Shown: piece by piece, positions 34,607-43,877 of the stretch | How the letters are laid out: each line of letters starts with the position of its first letter | Numbering within the stretch: the stretch's first letter is position 1 | Source of the DNA: Pseudomonas fortuita | GTDB lineage: Bacteria; Pseudomonadota; Gammaproteobacteria; Pseudomonadales; Pseudomonadaceae | Assembly: GCF_026898135.2 (NCBI RefSeq) | Contig: NZ_CP114035.2 | Span: forward strand, 5,497,501-5,561,500 | Length of the DNA stretch: 64,000 nt | Direction: 5' to 3' | The notes under the pieces: generated by a model | Databases searched by the model: none | What the model was told of the DNA's origin: nothing | What the model saw: only the letters and a program-made list of their open reading frames with translations | Made by a program: the position numbers and the translations under genes

Positions 34607-35179
34607 TCAGAAGAACCGCCCCATGTCTTGCTGCTGTGCCTTCACCTTTCGCGTCTCGCGCAGCTGACCCACCACATCGCCCGGCCGCATCGCAAAAGCC
34701 TCGCCACAAGGCTCGCCGACCTCAGCCACATAGCCTTCATGCACACTCACCCGCACGAACTGGACGAACCTGGCTTGAGCCATGAGTTCGCGCTTGCCCT
34801 GATCGTCGACAAAAATGCCAAGCGCCAGCGGCGGCATGCGAGTGTCCATGAAGTTGACGCTCTCAACCGACAAATACAGCCGGTCGGATACGTAGGCAGC
34901 CTCGAAAGGCATGCACCCGGCCCAGGCGGCCTCGAAGGGCTGCACACCCACATACAGGGTGTCCCCTTCCAGCGCAAAGCTGAATCGCCCACTTTGCATG
35001 GGCGAGAGCAACATCACGCGGTCGTGCTCAGGATGGCGCAGCACTTCGTCCCGTTTGAAGTTCGCCGTCCAGCGCAAAAAGTTGGCGTACGCCACCACCT
35101 GCCTGGCGGCCCGCGCTATCCGGGCTCGCTCATCTGCGCTTATAGCCGGCCCGACATCCTTATGGCCTTGGGTTCCCAT
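34607..35179 (-). CDS. hypothetical protein of the secretion operon
   Basis: This 190-residue soluble protein starts at the ATG at 35179, which has GAGGA eight bases upstream and lies four bases after the stop of the winged-helix-like gene. It has beta-rich character in the middle (RFSFALEGDTLYVGVQPFEAAW) and no signal peptide. It may be a cytoplasmic accessory; not recognised. Confidence 0.6.
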   Translation of the reverse strand: MGTQGHKDVGPAISADERARIARAARQVVAYANFLRWTANFKRDEVLRHPEHDRVMLLSPMQSGRFSFALEGDTLYVGVQPFEAAWAGCMPFEAAYVSDRLYLSVESVNFMDTRMPPLALGIFVDDQGKRELMAQARFVQFVRVSVHEGYVAEVGEPCGEAFAMRPGDVVGQLRETRKVKAQQQDMGRFF

Positions 35180-35183
35180 CAAA

Positions 35184-36026
35184 TCAGTCCTCGTGCTTTT
35201 TGCGCTTTTCCAGCATCCCGAAGAAATCATCAAGAATCTTGTTCAACATCTTTTGCGGCGTATGGCCAAAGTTCTTGGCATGTTCCGACACCCGCTCATG
35301 ATTGTCGTTGCGCAAGGTGTAGGCATTGGACGGATCTTTTTTCCGGTTACGGAACGAGATCAGCCCAGAACGGCGCGCCATCGACATCATGCGCTCATAA
35401 TCGGTATGCGAAATGTTGAACTTCTTGCGGATATCGACCTTGGTCAGGCGCTCGTCCGCCTTCATCAGCCGCACCGACTCCAGCATCAGGTTGTGCAACT
35501 GGTTGAGCCGCACCAGGTGATTGAAGCCACTGTCGATCTGACCTCGCTCAACGGCACCGCGGTCGGTGTCCGGCCGGGCCAGCCCGCTGGAAAGGTTTTT
35601 CAGCACGACTTCATCGGACAGGTCCAGCGGGTTTCGGTTCTTCTTGGTTTCCTTGAAATCGGGCGACTCGCCACTGAGGTAGTAGACCGAGCCCTGCTTG
35701 GCTATTTCCACTTCCAGGAACGAGCAGGCAACCATGAAAATGTCTTCAGTGCAGAGCTTGCGCGACACGCCTTGCTGAATGGCTTCGCGGCTCAGGGGTT
35801 CGCCAGCTGCGCGCATGGCGGCATGGGTGTGCTTGGTCCGCTGAATGTCCTGGACCATGTTGAAATACGATTTCAGCGGCAGCACCTTGTCGGACAGGTT
35901 GACCAGCGGGTGCAACTCTTTGACGGTGTCTGCCAGTACATCCGGCGAGGGGACCAGCAGGGACCGCAAGCCTTGGGCAAGCGACAACAACTTGGTCCCG
36001 TCTTTCACTTCATTCGCTGGTCGCAT
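35184..36026 (-). CDS. putative winged-helix/regulatory protein in T4BSS operon
   Basis: This cytoplasmic protein has about 280 residues. A helix-turn-helix-like segment lies at about 200-235 (TKVDIRKKFNISHTDYERMMSMARRSGLISF), and the tail is basic. I preferred the ATG at 36026 with AGG upstream over a TTG nine codons earlier. Its place inside a secretion operon suggests local transcriptional control, or a DNA-binding remnant of a conjugative ancestor. Both are inferences. Confidence 0.55.
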   Translation of the reverse strand: MRPANEVKDGTKLLSLAQGLRSLLVPSPDVLADTVKELHPLVNLSDKVLPLKSYFNMVQDIQRTKHTHAAMRAAGEPLSREAIQQGVSRKLCTEDIFMVACSFLEVEIAKQGSVYYLSGESPDFKETKKNRNPLDLSDEVVLKNLSSGLARPDTDRGAVERGQIDSGFNHLVRLNQLHNLMLESVRLMKADERLTKVDIRKKFNISHTDYERMMSMARRSGLISFRNRKKDPSNAYTLRNDNHERVSEHAKNFGHTPQKMLNKILDDFFGMLEKRKKHED

Positions 36027-36275
36027 ATACGTACCTAAGGTTTTCCAATCCAAAATAGTCTTAAAGTGCCTGCAGGGAGAGCAACACCCTGCTCAAGCAG
36101 AACAGCACGGAAGGCTTCGCGGCCCTTGCCTGCTCTTAATCTCCAATCCTGGAAAAGAACCACCTTCGGCACCGCTTGGCAACAATCGGGCAAAGCGAAA
36201 AAGCATTACGCCATTTCACACGCCCGCAAACCAGCGAAAGGCATAACCCATCCCTCAAGATGGAAGCAACGGCAA

Positions 36276-37058
36276 TCATTGCGGTGCCAGGCACCCGAGA
36301 TCGCCGCCTTGACCTGGGTCAAGGCCCATGGACTGAAGCGTCTGCTTGGTAAGCTCCACCTGCGCCTTGATTGACTCAGGGTCATTCGCCATCTGCTGCG
36401 CGACAGCATTTTCAATCGGCGACGGGGAGGAAGCAAGATGAGACATGGTGGCCATTACCGCAACCACTACCAATGGCGGAACAACCCAGGCCAATGCAGT
36501 CTTGCGCCGGCGCGATCGGGCCTGGCGAGCTGCATCATCGGCGGCCTGTTCGCGCAGGGCCTTGCGTGACGGTTGCGGCGCAGCCACGGGAAGCGAAGCA
36601 TTAAATGCCGCCGGCTGCAGCTGCCCACCCACCCTTTGAGCTTCATCGCGCTGGAAGTAGTCGTTCAGGGCCTCGTTCAAGCATTGCGCAAGGGCCTGGC
36701 GAACGGTGTAGGCAACCAGGGCCGGATCAATGTGGGTCAGCGCGCCCTTGCGATCTGCCTCGGCATGGAATACCAGCTGCAGGGCGGCCAGCTCGTGGTT
36801 TGACAGCGCGCCAGTGGCATCCTCGATTGCCAGGCTGACGCTGCCCTTCAGCAAGCGCTGATGACCATCGTCTTCAGCCGTATCAAAACCGGCAACCAAC
36901 AGGGACAACTGCTGAAACCCCTTGGGAATACGCACGGTCCGGGGCGCCCGCAGCACGTCATGGGGGCTCTGGCTGTCGAACACCACCAGCAAGTGCTCGC
37001 CCGAGCCGAAGATGCGGATGCCGGGATCGAACTCGAAGTTCGGCGCTTTGGATTTCAT
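36276..37058 (-). CDS. single-span membrane protein of the T4BSS operon
   Basis: This 260-residue protein has a beta-rich N-terminal cytoplasmic domain (about 1-160), a basic linker (RQARSRRRK) and one membrane segment (about 188-208, WVVPPLVVVAVMATM). The short C-terminal region ends with a Cys. AAGGAG precedes the ATG. It sits between the DsbC-like gene and the regulator-like gene. Topology is like single-span Dot subunits, but no homologue was recognised. Confidence 0.65.
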   Translation of the reverse strand: MKSKAPNFEFDPGIRIFGSGEHLLVVFDSQSPHDVLRAPRTVRIPKGFQQLSLLVAGFDTAEDDGHQRLLKGSVSLAIEDATGALSNHELAALQLVFHAEADRKGALTHIDPALVAYTVRQALAQCLNEALNDYFQRDEAQRVGGQLQPAAFNASLPVAAPQPSRKALREQAADDAARQARSRRRKTALAWVVPPLVVVAVMATMSHLASSPSPIENAVAQQMANDPESIKAQVELTKQTLQSMGLDPGQGGDLGCLAPQ

Positions 37059-37070
37059 GTACGTTGCTCC

Positions 37071-38063
<993 letters not shown>

Positions 38064-38197
38064 GGCTCAACGTCCTTATTAATAATCCAATACGACCGCA
38101 TTCTAACAAAAAAGCAGAAAAAGGCACTAAAAAACAAAAAAGGGTCATATTGAATGATGACCCTCTGACAGCGAACTGCCGGCTCAGCAGTGCCACT

Positions 38198-39517
38198 TCA
38201 TGTCATTTTCTCATCGTGCATCGCCTTCCGTGCCGCGGCTTCCTTCTCTTCCTGGACGGCCTCGTAACGCTTCTTGTCGGCGTCGGTATACTTGTACGCC
38301 GACATGGCCTGTTCAAGGCCATTGACTGCCTTGTCCAGCTGGGGCTCCGCCAGCGATGCACCTGCCTTGCACTCATAAAGGAAGTGCGACAGGATGCCCG
38401 GCGCCTCCGGGAACCCGGCCTGGCGCCCGATCGTCTGCAGGGCATACCACATGTCCCTGTCGAAAAAGCGCAGCCAGCGCATCTCGGCGGGAGGCAACAC
38501 GCCCAGGCGCCGCGCCTGGAAGAACATGGCGAAGATGATGGTCCTGACGAACGCATGGGCATGCAGGATCGCACTGGCGTTAGGGTGCTTTATGTATTTC
38601 TGGATGATTGCCCGCGGCACCTCCAGTGGCACTTCAGGCTTCAGCCAGGCATAAGGGTCGGCGGCACCAGCGCCTTTACCCCCCTTCGCCGAAGGCGCCT
38701 TGAACTGGTCCCAACACCACGCAACCATGTAGTCGCTGTCGGCCATCGCCGCCTTGAAGGCTTCGTCATCGAGCGACGTGTCTGTGGCAACCACCCGTGG
38801 CAAGGCAATTGCCACCAGTAGGGTTTCCGCCGCAGACAAGTTGCCAACCCGGGTCCAGTGCTGGCCCAACTGACGCCGCATCACTTCGGTGGCCTTCTCA
38901 CGGTCGAGCGTCGGCGCCCAGCTTCGGTCCGACTGCGCTTGCCAGCCACTGATCAGCAGATGCTCGTAGGCAAACTGGCGGGAGGTCTGCGACATGCCGA
39001 ATACAGGGTGGTCCAGTGGCTGGGCGATCAGGTCGAGCTCGGCGAACATCCGCAGGTGCGGGTACTGCGCCTTGTTCTCTTGCACATAGCTCTTGATGTT
39101 GTGTGTCCGGGTGAACCTGAGCTTGGGGTGGGTCTTGTTTATGCGCAGGAACATGCGCACCGAAAGCACTACCATGAGTACCAGCAAGAACCCGTTCATG
39201 AACAGGGAGGACGAGGTAATTTCGCCCCACGCCACGTTTGAAAAGTCACGCTGGCAGGCGCCCACAATGCCGTCGGGCGCACACATGCGCCCGACCCATT
39301 CGTTGATCGACGAAATACCCGGTATGTCCGCAAAGTCGCCAAGCACGCTCGGCAACCAGAGTTCCACGTAGCGGATGTAGGTGTAGGCGGCGGAAATCTT
39401 TTCGTGGGCGAAGTACCAGGCACCCCACCCCCCCAGGTAAAGCACCACGATGATCCCTATCAATATCGCGGGATCATCCCACGTGAAACTTTTTTGCCCA
39501 CCGCCTTGCTGCTTCAT
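38198..39517 (-). CDS. dotM: DotM/IcmP (TrbA) coupling-complex membrane protein
   Basis: This 439-residue protein has membrane segments at about 15-35 and 100-122 and a cytoplasmic domain typical of DotM. The C-terminal family signature is HAHAFVRTIIFAMFFQARRLGVLPPAEMRWLRFFDRDMWYALQ, followed by GRQAGF and HFLYE. DotM binds the DotL ATPase and helps recruit substrates at the inner membrane. A GGGG ribosome site lies ten bases upstream. It follows the IcmT gene in the operon. The long charged tail may be an assembly contact. Confidence 0.9.
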   Translation of the reverse strand: MKQQGGGQKSFTWDDPAILIGIIVVLYLGGWGAWYFAHEKISAAYTYIRYVELWLPSVLGDFADIPGISSINEWVGRMCAPDGIVGACQRDFSNVAWGEITSSSLFMNGFLLVLMVVLSVRMFLRINKTHPKLRFTRTHNIKSYVQENKAQYPHLRMFAELDLIAQPLDHPVFGMSQTSRQFAYEHLLISGWQAQSDRSWAPTLDREKATEVMRRQLGQHWTRVGNLSAAETLLVAIALPRVVATDTSLDDEAFKAAMADSDYMVAWCWDQFKAPSAKGGKGAGAADPYAWLKPEVPLEVPRAIIQKYIKHPNASAILHAHAFVRTIIFAMFFQARRLGVLPPAEMRWLRFFDRDMWYALQTIGRQAGFPEAPGILSHFLYECKAGASLAEPQLDKAVNGLEQAMSAYKYTDADKKRYEAVQEEKEAAARKAMHDEKMT

Positions 39518-39571
39518 TCAACGCCCCTTCTGCCGCCACAAAGATTTTCGCCGGTCATGCCTGCCGTGCCC

Positions 39572-39844
39572 CTACCTGACCAGCTCTTTGAGGATGTTGT
39601 GGGTGGTACGCACACGCCCCACCATGAACACCGCAGCCTGACGAAAAACAGCGCGTACGGTCATTTTCTTGACCACTTCGATGTAGACCAGCCCGAGCGT
39701 CATGCACAACGCCAGCGGCAGCAGAAACTTCCACAGCGCCGGCACCAGCAACAACAGCAACCAAGGCAAGGCAGCGCTTGCGTTGATCACGAAGAAACGT
39801 GCGGGTGGAGCACTTCTGCTCCAGTGATACCGTCCTGTTGCCAT
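39572..39844 (-). CDS. icmT: IcmT-family small membrane protein
   Basis: This 90-residue protein has the IcmT layout: the HWRSxxPARFF-type start (YHWSRSAPPARFFVINASAALPW), two close membrane segments (about 26-40 and 43-60) and a basic C-terminus. Length and pattern match Legionella IcmT (about 86 residues). It is required for full export in Dot/Icm systems. It lies between the DotB and DotM genes; GGGGAAG precedes its start. Confidence 0.85.
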   Translation of the reverse strand: MATGRYHWSRSAPPARFFVINASAALPWLLLLLVPALWKFLLPLALCMTLGLVYIEVVKKMTVRAVFRQAAVFMVGRVRTTHNILKELVR

Positions 39845-39892
39845 GTTCTTCCCCTGAATTCTGTTGGGTAGCCTTTACCAGAGCGCCCCGGC

Positions 39893-41092
39893 TCAGCCGT
39901 GGCGCAAGTCGCGGGCAGCCGCTTCGTTGATCACGCCCGCTGCCAGCAGGCGGTCCGCCTCGGCAGCAAACGTATGCCCTTCATCGCGCACGAACTCGGC
40001 GACACGCTGGGTAACCCGCCCCATGTCGGTCAGGTCCATCAAGGTGTCACGCACCTGCTCGGTGAATTTCAGCCAAGAGCGCGCCGCCGTGCGCTTGCCA
40101 TCGACCGTTGGCACCAGCTTTTGCGCCATCATGAAACGGCTGGTGTCGACCAGGTCGTAGATGGCCGTCGCCCGTTCCTGTTCGGGGAAGCGGGAGATCA
40201 TCCGGCGCATGATCGCCGCCACGTCCTTGGCGTGGACCGTGCCGAACACCGGGTGGCCAGTCAGCGACAGCTCGACCGCCGCACGAATGGTTTCCTGGTC
40301 TCGCAATTCGCCAATTACACACAGGCCGGGGGCACGCCGCATGGCCTCGCGGTTGGCCCGGTAGAAATCCTTGAAGTGCGTGGGAATTTGCGACTGCACG
40401 AAGATCGAATGCTTGCTCTGGATCTTGTCGTAGGTGAACTCGATCGGCTCTTCATGGCTGATCAGGTTGCCCTTGATCGGCGTGTCGTTTTCCAGAATGA
40501 AACGGTTGATGGCGGCAAACGTGGTGGTCTTGCCATGGCCCGTGGCCCCGGCCACATAAACGATGCCATCACGCGGCGTGGCCATTCTGACGATGTCCTC
40601 GCTCAAACCGACGTCCTGGATTCGGGGCGGGTCATCGGGAATGGCCCGGATGACAATCTGGCACGACGTATCGCCATGGCAGGCAATAGGCGAGGCGTTT
40701 ACCCGGTAGGCATAACGCAGGCGGGCGCCTCGCGCATCCTTGCGCTGCGGGTCGAACAACTCGTACCGCTCGTTGACCGCCGTCCCGGACACGATATCGG
40801 TAGTGGCGGTGTCCCGGTTGGCCGCCATCTTCAACAGTTCGTTGACTTCCCCGACATCGAGCGTACGGCGGGTGACCGCATACAACCGCCCGTACTTCTT
40901 CACCACCACCGGCAATGCGGGCTGGATGAAGATATCGCTGACGCCATGGGTAAGGGTTTCCAGCATCATCGCCTTGAACTGGTCGGCGCGGTCGAAGCGA
41001 AACGGGTCTTCGTAGCTGGTCAGCCGCTCCAGGCGCTCGATCAGTGCGCCCGGCTCCAGCATCATCACGTCATCGTGGAAGTCCTGCTTCAT
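39893..41092 (-). CDS. dotB: DotB-type secretion ATPase (TraJ)
   Basis: This 399-residue hexameric PilT-like ATPase has Walker A GATGHGKT (182-189), an Asp box around HEEPIEFTYD (213-222), Walker B LCVIGELRD (257-265) and a His box TGHPVFGTVHAKD. It energises the inner-membrane channel from the cytoplasm. Its ATG overlaps the DotC stop (ATGA), so it is coupled to DotC as in other dotDCB sets. All catalytic motifs are intact. Confidence 0.95.
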   Translation of the reverse strand: MKQDFHDDVMMLEPGALIERLERLTSYEDPFRFDRADQFKAMMLETLTHGVSDIFIQPALPVVVKKYGRLYAVTRRTLDVGEVNELLKMAANRDTATTDIVSGTAVNERYELFDPQRKDARGARLRYAYRVNASPIACHGDTSCQIVIRAIPDDPPRIQDVGLSEDIVRMATPRDGIVYVAGATGHGKTTTFAAINRFILENDTPIKGNLISHEEPIEFTYDKIQSKHSIFVQSQIPTHFKDFYRANREAMRRAPGLCVIGELRDQETIRAAVELSLTGHPVFGTVHAKDVAAIMRRMISRFPEQERATAIYDLVDTSRFMMAQKLVPTVDGKRTAARSWLKFTEQVRDTLMDLTDMGRVTQRVAEFVRDEGHTFAAEADRLLAAGVINEAAARDLRHG

Positions 41093-42048
41093 TGCGGCCC
41101 GCCTTCACCGGCAGCGGGCTGCGCGCGCAAGCGGCTGCCACCGGGGGCCGCGAATGCCTCGGCCGCTGCAGGCTGACGGGCGGCGGCCGGCGACGGTGCT
41201 GGGTTTGCGGCACGGGCTGGCGCAGCACGTCGCACCGGATCGGCGGTGGTGGAGGTGGCAATCGAGCTGCGCCAGACATTCATGTTGTCGTTGAATTCTG
41301 GCAGCGCCGTGATGCGCAACAGGGTTTCGTCCACCGCCATCGACCGCCCTTCCTTGGTAACAGGGATGGCCGCTCCGGAGATGATCGGCAGGGTGACCTG
41401 GCCGTGGCGGGCAAACTCACTGAAACGGCGCATGCCATCGATATCGCGGTTCATCCGGTCGAAGCCGTAGGTCAGCATCAGGTTTGCCTGCTCGACGCCT
41501 TGCTTCCAGCCTTCACGTACAGCCAGTTTCCATACCCGCTCTTCCTCGTCGGAACGCGGCACCAGCGCAGAAACCAGCGAGGTGCGGTCGAAGCTGGGCA
41601 GCGGGAAGGTCAGGTACTCGCGCCAGCTTGGCGGAACGGACGAAAAGCGCGCCTGCGATTCGATCTTGTAGGCCGCCCCCGACAGGCGCAGCGTGTAATC
41701 GCCGTCCTGGTTGTACAGGTGGCGCGCCTCGGTGATCACCGGCGGCACCACGCGGTCCTGGATCATCAGGCTGCTGAAGTCATAGACCGTATCGAACTCG
41801 CGCTCGCGCACCTTCAGCGCCTTGTTGATGTTGGTGAGCTGCCAGGCCAGGCCAGCCTTTACACCGACCTGCAGCGCGGCATCGAGAATGGCTTCGCCAC
41901 GGGCTGCCGATGCCTGGTTCTTCTCATCGCGCATGGCCTCGACAGCGGACTTGGCATCGCCGGTGTCGCCCTGCTGCTGAACGTAGGCAGGCTTGTCATA
42001 GAGGCGCTCGGCGTCCTCAAGGGTCATCGGGGGCATGTCCATCGCCAT
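41089..42048 (-). CDS. dotC: DotC-family outer-core protein (TraI of IncI) without visible lipoprotein signal
   Basis: This protein of 319 residues matches DotC by ALQVGVKAGLAWQLTNINKAL, YDFSSLMIQDRVVPPVI, SVPPSWREYL and LRITALPEFNDN. DotC in Legionella is an outer-membrane lipoprotein that places DotH. Here the ATG, two bases after the DotD stop and with GAGGGG upstream, gives a hydrophilic start with no signal peptide or lipobox Cys. The extension further upstream lies inside dotD and is also not a signal. An Ala/Pro-rich tail of about 50 residues is extra. Confidence 0.88.
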   Translation of the reverse strand: MAMDMPPMTLEDAERLYDKPAYVQQQGDTGDAKSAVEAMRDEKNQASAARGEAILDAALQVGVKAGLAWQLTNINKALKVREREFDTVYDFSSLMIQDRVVPPVITEARHLYNQDGDYTLRLSGAAYKIESQARFSSVPPSWREYLTFPLPSFDRTSLVSALVPRSDEEERVWKLAVREGWKQGVEQANLMLTYGFDRMNRDIDGMRRFSEFARHGQVTLPIISGAAIPVTKEGRSMAVDETLLRITALPEFNDNMNVWRSSIATSTTADPVRRAAPARAANPAPSPAAARQPAAAEAFAAPGGSRLRAQPAAGEGGPQ

Positions 42049-42050
42049 GT

Positions 42051-42551
42051 TCAGCCCCTCCCCAGCGCCAACGGTACCGGCTTGTAGATCAGGCGCAGGG
42101 TATTGGTGCTCTTGTCGAGCACCACATCGGCACCGTTGTCGATCTGCGCGCCCACATCCTTGAGCACGTTGATCGGGGTAGCCTTGCGGACCCACACGTT
42201 GATGGGCTTGAGGTCCACACGCTTGCCGCTCTCGACGTAGGCATAGCCGTAGCGGCTGGCGAAGGTCTGCAGCAGCTCCTGGGGCTTGCCGATGAAATCG
42301 ATATCCACCTGGTCGGTGTCGACCGCAGCCTGGCGAGAGGCGGCTTGCACACGGTCAGCGTTCAGGCGCGACACGTAGTTGTGCTGAGAGTTGACCGCTA
42401 CCGATACCTTGTCGGCGATGATCCGGCTGGCAAACGCCTCGGTGTCGTCGGTAGTCGGTTTGGCAGAACTGGCACAGCCCCCCAGCGCAACCAATGCCAG
42501 CAGCACGCCTCCGGCCTTGCAGCAGCGTGCACCCATGAGCATTCCTTTCAT
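42051..42551 (-). CDS. dotD: DotD lipoprotein (TraH)
   Basis: This 166-residue protein has a lipobox LGGC (Cys26) and the DotD core (IDFIGKPQELLQTFASRYGYAYVESGKRVDLKPINVWV), which adopts a secretin-N0-like fold in Legionella. With DotC it assembles DotH at the outer membrane. AGGAG lies eight bases before the ATG. It begins the dotDCB trio. Confidence 0.92.
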   Translation of the reverse strand: MKGMLMGARCCKAGGVLLALVALGGCASSAKPTTDDTEAFASRIIADKVSVAVNSQHNYVSRLNADRVQAASRQAAVDTDQVDIDFIGKPQELLQTFASRYGYAYVESGKRVDLKPINVWVRKATPINVLKDVGAQIDNGADVVLDKSTNTLRLIYKPVPLALGRG

Positions 42552-42615
42552 TTAAAAACTCCTGAAGTTTGTCATTCTGATCGACCCTGCGCAGGGGCAA
42601 CCTGCGGCGGCCTGG

Positions 42616-43140
42616 TTACTGGTAGCTGACCACCAGCCGGTCATGGCGCTGCCGTTCAAGGTATTTGCCCCATTTCACCGCGAGCGGGATCAGGTCTTTC
42701 TTGTAGATGTCGTTGAATTTGCGGGTGCGGGAGTGGTAGTTGGCCGCACGGGTCCAGAAGTCCTGACCATTGTTCTCGGCAAGCTTCTGGCGCAGCAGCC
42801 AGGCCGCCAGCTCTGCGTTGTAGCAACCGCGCCAGGCGACATCGGATTTGGTAATGGCCGGGTACGAGGCAAATACGCCTTTCGGCCCCCAGTGGGTGGT
42901 ATTGATCTGGAAGTGGCCAAGGTCGAAGGTGCCGTTGCTGTTCGACACGCTTTGCCCGTTCTTCCCGCTCTCCTTGCTGGAAATGGCCAGCAGCACGTTG
43001 GCCGGCACACCCTGGCGCTGTGCGGCCTGCACGACGCAGTCGATATCCGCAGGCCGCACGGCATAGAAGTCGTCGGCCAGCACTTGCGCAGACCACAGCG
43101 CCAGCACGGCGACTACCCATTGGAGCCCGTTGCGCGCCAT
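42616..43140 (-). CDS. SLT-type lytic transglycosylase (VirB1-like)
   Basis: This 174-residue exported enzyme has a signal peptide ending VLAD and a lysozyme-like SLT domain. Catalytic Glu57 lies in ISSKESG; GHFQIN (75-80) and the AANYHSRT motif near 145 follow. Length is normal for conjugation-associated transglycosylases. It opens the cell wall for assembly. It is two bases after the zinc-ribbon gene, and the longer upstream frame overlaps that gene and was rejected. Confidence 0.9.
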   Translation of the reverse strand: MARNGLQWVVAVLALWSAQVLADDFYAVRPADIDCVVQAAQRQGVPANVLLAISSKESGKNGQSVSNSNGTFDLGHFQINTTHWGPKGVFASYPAITKSDVAWRGCYNAELAAWLLRQKLAENNGQDFWTRAANYHSRTRKFNDIYKKDLIPLAVKWGKYLERQRHDRLVVSYQ

Positions 43141-43142
43141 GT

Positions 43143-43760
43143 TCAGATAATCCACTTCTGATGCTGGAACCAGAACCAGAACGCGCCTTCGACAAACAGT
43201 TGCCCGGTCGAGACCTGCCAGCTGCGATAGGACTTCTTCATGCCGAATACCCACAGCGCAAAGCCGATCGACAACCAGTTCAGGGCGATCATGATGCCGG
43301 CGCCGGTCGCCAGCATGTAGACGAACCCGGCAACGGCGAAAAGGCTGGCGATGAAAAACGCCCTGGAATGCAGCCGGTGGTTGCGGGCGATACGGTCGAG
43401 TTCGTCGCGCTCGATGGTCGTCAGCTGTGCCTTGACGCGCTCATTGCGGTAGCGCGCAGCATGCTCGCGGACCTTTGTGACATTGTCCTCTTCGAACAAG
43501 GCGAAGTCACAGTTGTTGCAGCCCCAGCTGTGCAGCACACGCAGCTTGCCTTTCGGGCTCTGCTCAAGCTCCTGATGATCGCCTTCGGTCTTGAGCAGGA
43601 CCCCGCGCTCGCACTCGGGGCAAGTGGGGCTGAAATTGGAACGCCACAGCGACTTGATGTGCTGGTTGCCCATGCGCAGCTGGTTCACGCCCAAGGCCGC
43701 CATGGGCATGGTGATGAACGCGAACTTCGCTGCCTTCTTCCCTGAATCGAACAACCCCAT
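43143..43760 (-). CDS. zinc-ribbon, two-TM protein of the T4BSS core operon
   Basis: This protein of about 205 residues has a zinc ribbon formed by Cys47/Cys50 (CPEC) and Cys81/Cys84 (CNNC). A charged helical linker follows, then two close membrane segments (about 130-150 and 152-170) and an aromatic C-terminus. The ATG at 43760 has AGGG five bases upstream; a GTG one codon earlier is possible. It lies between DotL and the transglycosylase. No standard Dot/Icm name fits. A partner of the coupling complex is likely. Confidence 0.7.
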   Translation of the reverse strand: MGLFDSGKKAAKFAFITMPMAALGVNQLRMGNQHIKSLWRSNFSPTCPECERGVLLKTEGDHQELEQSPKGKLRVLHSWGCNNCDFALFEEDNVTKVREHAARYRNERVKAQLTTIERDELDRIARNHRLHSRAFFIASLFAVAGFVYMLATGAGIMIALNWLSIGFALWVFGMKKSYRSWQVSTGQLFVEGAFWFWFQHQKWII

Positions 43761-43877
43761 CACGTCACCCTGGCATGCAAAAATTCTAGTTTCTGATTAT
43801 CTGTTAGATATCTATCGTCGTCAATTTATGACACCAATTAGAATCTGCTTCCGACCAGTGGACGGGGGGCTCGATGC

